Assembly: GCF_011075055.1 (NCBI RefSeq) | Contig: NW_025401102.1 | Location: 372,001-436,000, forward strand | DNA from: Mangifera indica | Lineage: Eukaryota > Streptophyta > Magnoliopsida > Sapindales > Anacardiaceae | Direction: 5' to 3' | Length of the DNA stretch: 64,000 bases | Shown here: in pieces, positions 63,180 to 64,000 of the stretch | Layout of the letters: each line of letters opens with the position of its first letter | How positions within the stretch are numbered: position 1 is the stretch's first letter | Translations under genes and position numbers: made by a program | The notes under the pieces: generated by a model | Database searches by the model: none | Told to the model about the DNA's origin: nothing | Seen by the model: only the letters and a program-made list of their open reading frames with translations

Positions 63180-64000
63180 ATTGCTTAGAGAGTTAAATGA
63201 GAAGTCAGTATGATAAGGGACGAAAATTGGTTTTAGATCCAGGAGATGCTCAAGTTCTGTTAGAATATTTTATTCATATGCAAGAAGAAAATTCTAAATT
63301 CCTTATGCAGTTGATTTAAATGAAGAGCATCAGTTGAGGAATTTCTTTTGAGTTGATGTTGAAGGCATCAGTTGAGGAATGTCTTTTGGTTCTTTTTGTT
63401 GGAGTTAACCATCATATTCAACCCACCTTAGTCGGACGTATGAAGGGGAGGCCAAGGCCGACTTTGATGCCGGGCATGAAACACCTGAATTGAAATCTCC
63501 ATCACCTTTAGAAAAACAAATGTCACTTGTGTACACACATGAAATTCTCAAGAAATTTCAACTGGAGGTTTTAGAAGCAGCTGCGTGTCATCTTAAGAAA
63601 GAAACCGAAGTTGACAATACTTCAGCATATAGCGTGAAGGATTTTGAAGATGATCACAACTATATGGTGGAATGGAATAAATCTAAATCAGATATATATT
63701 GTTCGTGTTATTCATTTTAATATAAAGGGTATCTCTGTATACATACTATTATTGTTCTGCCGATGTCTGCTGTTTTCAGCATCTCGTCTAAATATATATT
63801 GCAACGATGGACAAATGCAGCTAAGAGTAAGCATGATATCAGTGAAAGATTGGATGAGGTGCAAACCAACCATGGTTCGCCGCTATAATGATCTATGCCG
63901 AAGAGCCATAATATTGGGCGAAGAAGGGTCATTATCGCCATACAAGAAGCTCTCAAGCAATGTGCAACACTGCATAACTGCATAAGAGTATTAAACTTAA
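63180..64000 (+). pseudogene. FAR1/FHY3-like gene relic lacking its transposase core
   Basis: Pieces in shifting frames follow FAR1-RELATED SEQUENCE proteins, which derive from Mutator-like transposases. 63225-63325: LDPGDAQVLLEYFIHMQEEN. 63490-63720: SPLEKQMSLVYTHEILKKFQ ... ACHLKKETEVDN ... VKDFEDDHNYMVEWNKSKSDIYCSC. Then the SWIM-finger region with a stop (YCSCYSF*YKGYLCIHT). The C-terminal block follows (SKYILQRWTNAAKSKHDISE; YNDLCRRAIILGEEGSLS; IQEALKQCATL). The region between the first and second pieces, where the MULE-type catalytic domain should lie, is collapsed to about 150 bp (internal deletion). Stops and frameshifts rule out a full product. It may continue beyond the window. Confidence 0.82.

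Overview
The window is nuclear DNA of a flowering plant, almost certainly a eudicot. It is AT-rich, its genes have many GT-AG introns, and it carries plant-type families: replication-type histone H3.1, a B1 cyclin, an FBH/bHLH130-like factor and an RCK/MHK kinase. It also holds dense plant mobile DNA: Mutator-like elements (MULEs), hAT, FAR1-like relics, TRIM and solo LTRs. I cannot name the species.

Layout. 1-5.5 kb: decayed reverse-transcribing element, interrupted by a 1.4-kb solo LTR (TSD TAGAA), then a 0.9-kb MULE. 5.5-36.4 kb is the gene-rich part: H3.1 copy 1 (+), an 18-exon WD40 gene (+) with a TRIM in intron 7, a 9-exon CYCB1 cyclin (-), H3.1 copies 2 and 3 (-), a gypsy gag relic, a hAT MITE, an intronless MHK-like kinase (+), a plant coiled-coil protein of unknown function (-, 6 exons), and a bHLH factor (-, 6 exons). 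36.4-64 kb is mobile DNA: a second small MULE, a foldback repeat, a 10.5-kb MULE holding transposase remains, a DUF1985-type gene relic and nested LTRs, a hAT transposase relic split by another solo LTR, a third small MULE, a 1.6-kb foldback MULE made largely of inverted minisatellite arrays, and a FAR1-like pseudogene.

How parts fit. Three H3.1 genes encode one identical 136-aa protein, and a mitotic cyclin gene with three AACGG (MSA-like) promoter cores lies between copies 1 and 2, so S-phase and G2/M genes sit within about 19 kb. All three H3 promoters share an ordered ~40-bp module (CCGTCGAT, then a TACGGT-like core, then an ACTCAT core). The MULEs fall into two families by terminal sequence: GGCCAAA... 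(three complete copies with 9-bp duplications) and GGGAAATTAATTAAAATA... (the 10.5-kb and 1.6-kb elements). The large member has lost most of its catalytic transposase domain.

Exon structures were derived by hand from splice sites and reading-frame continuity. Homology statements come from recognised motifs, not database searches.
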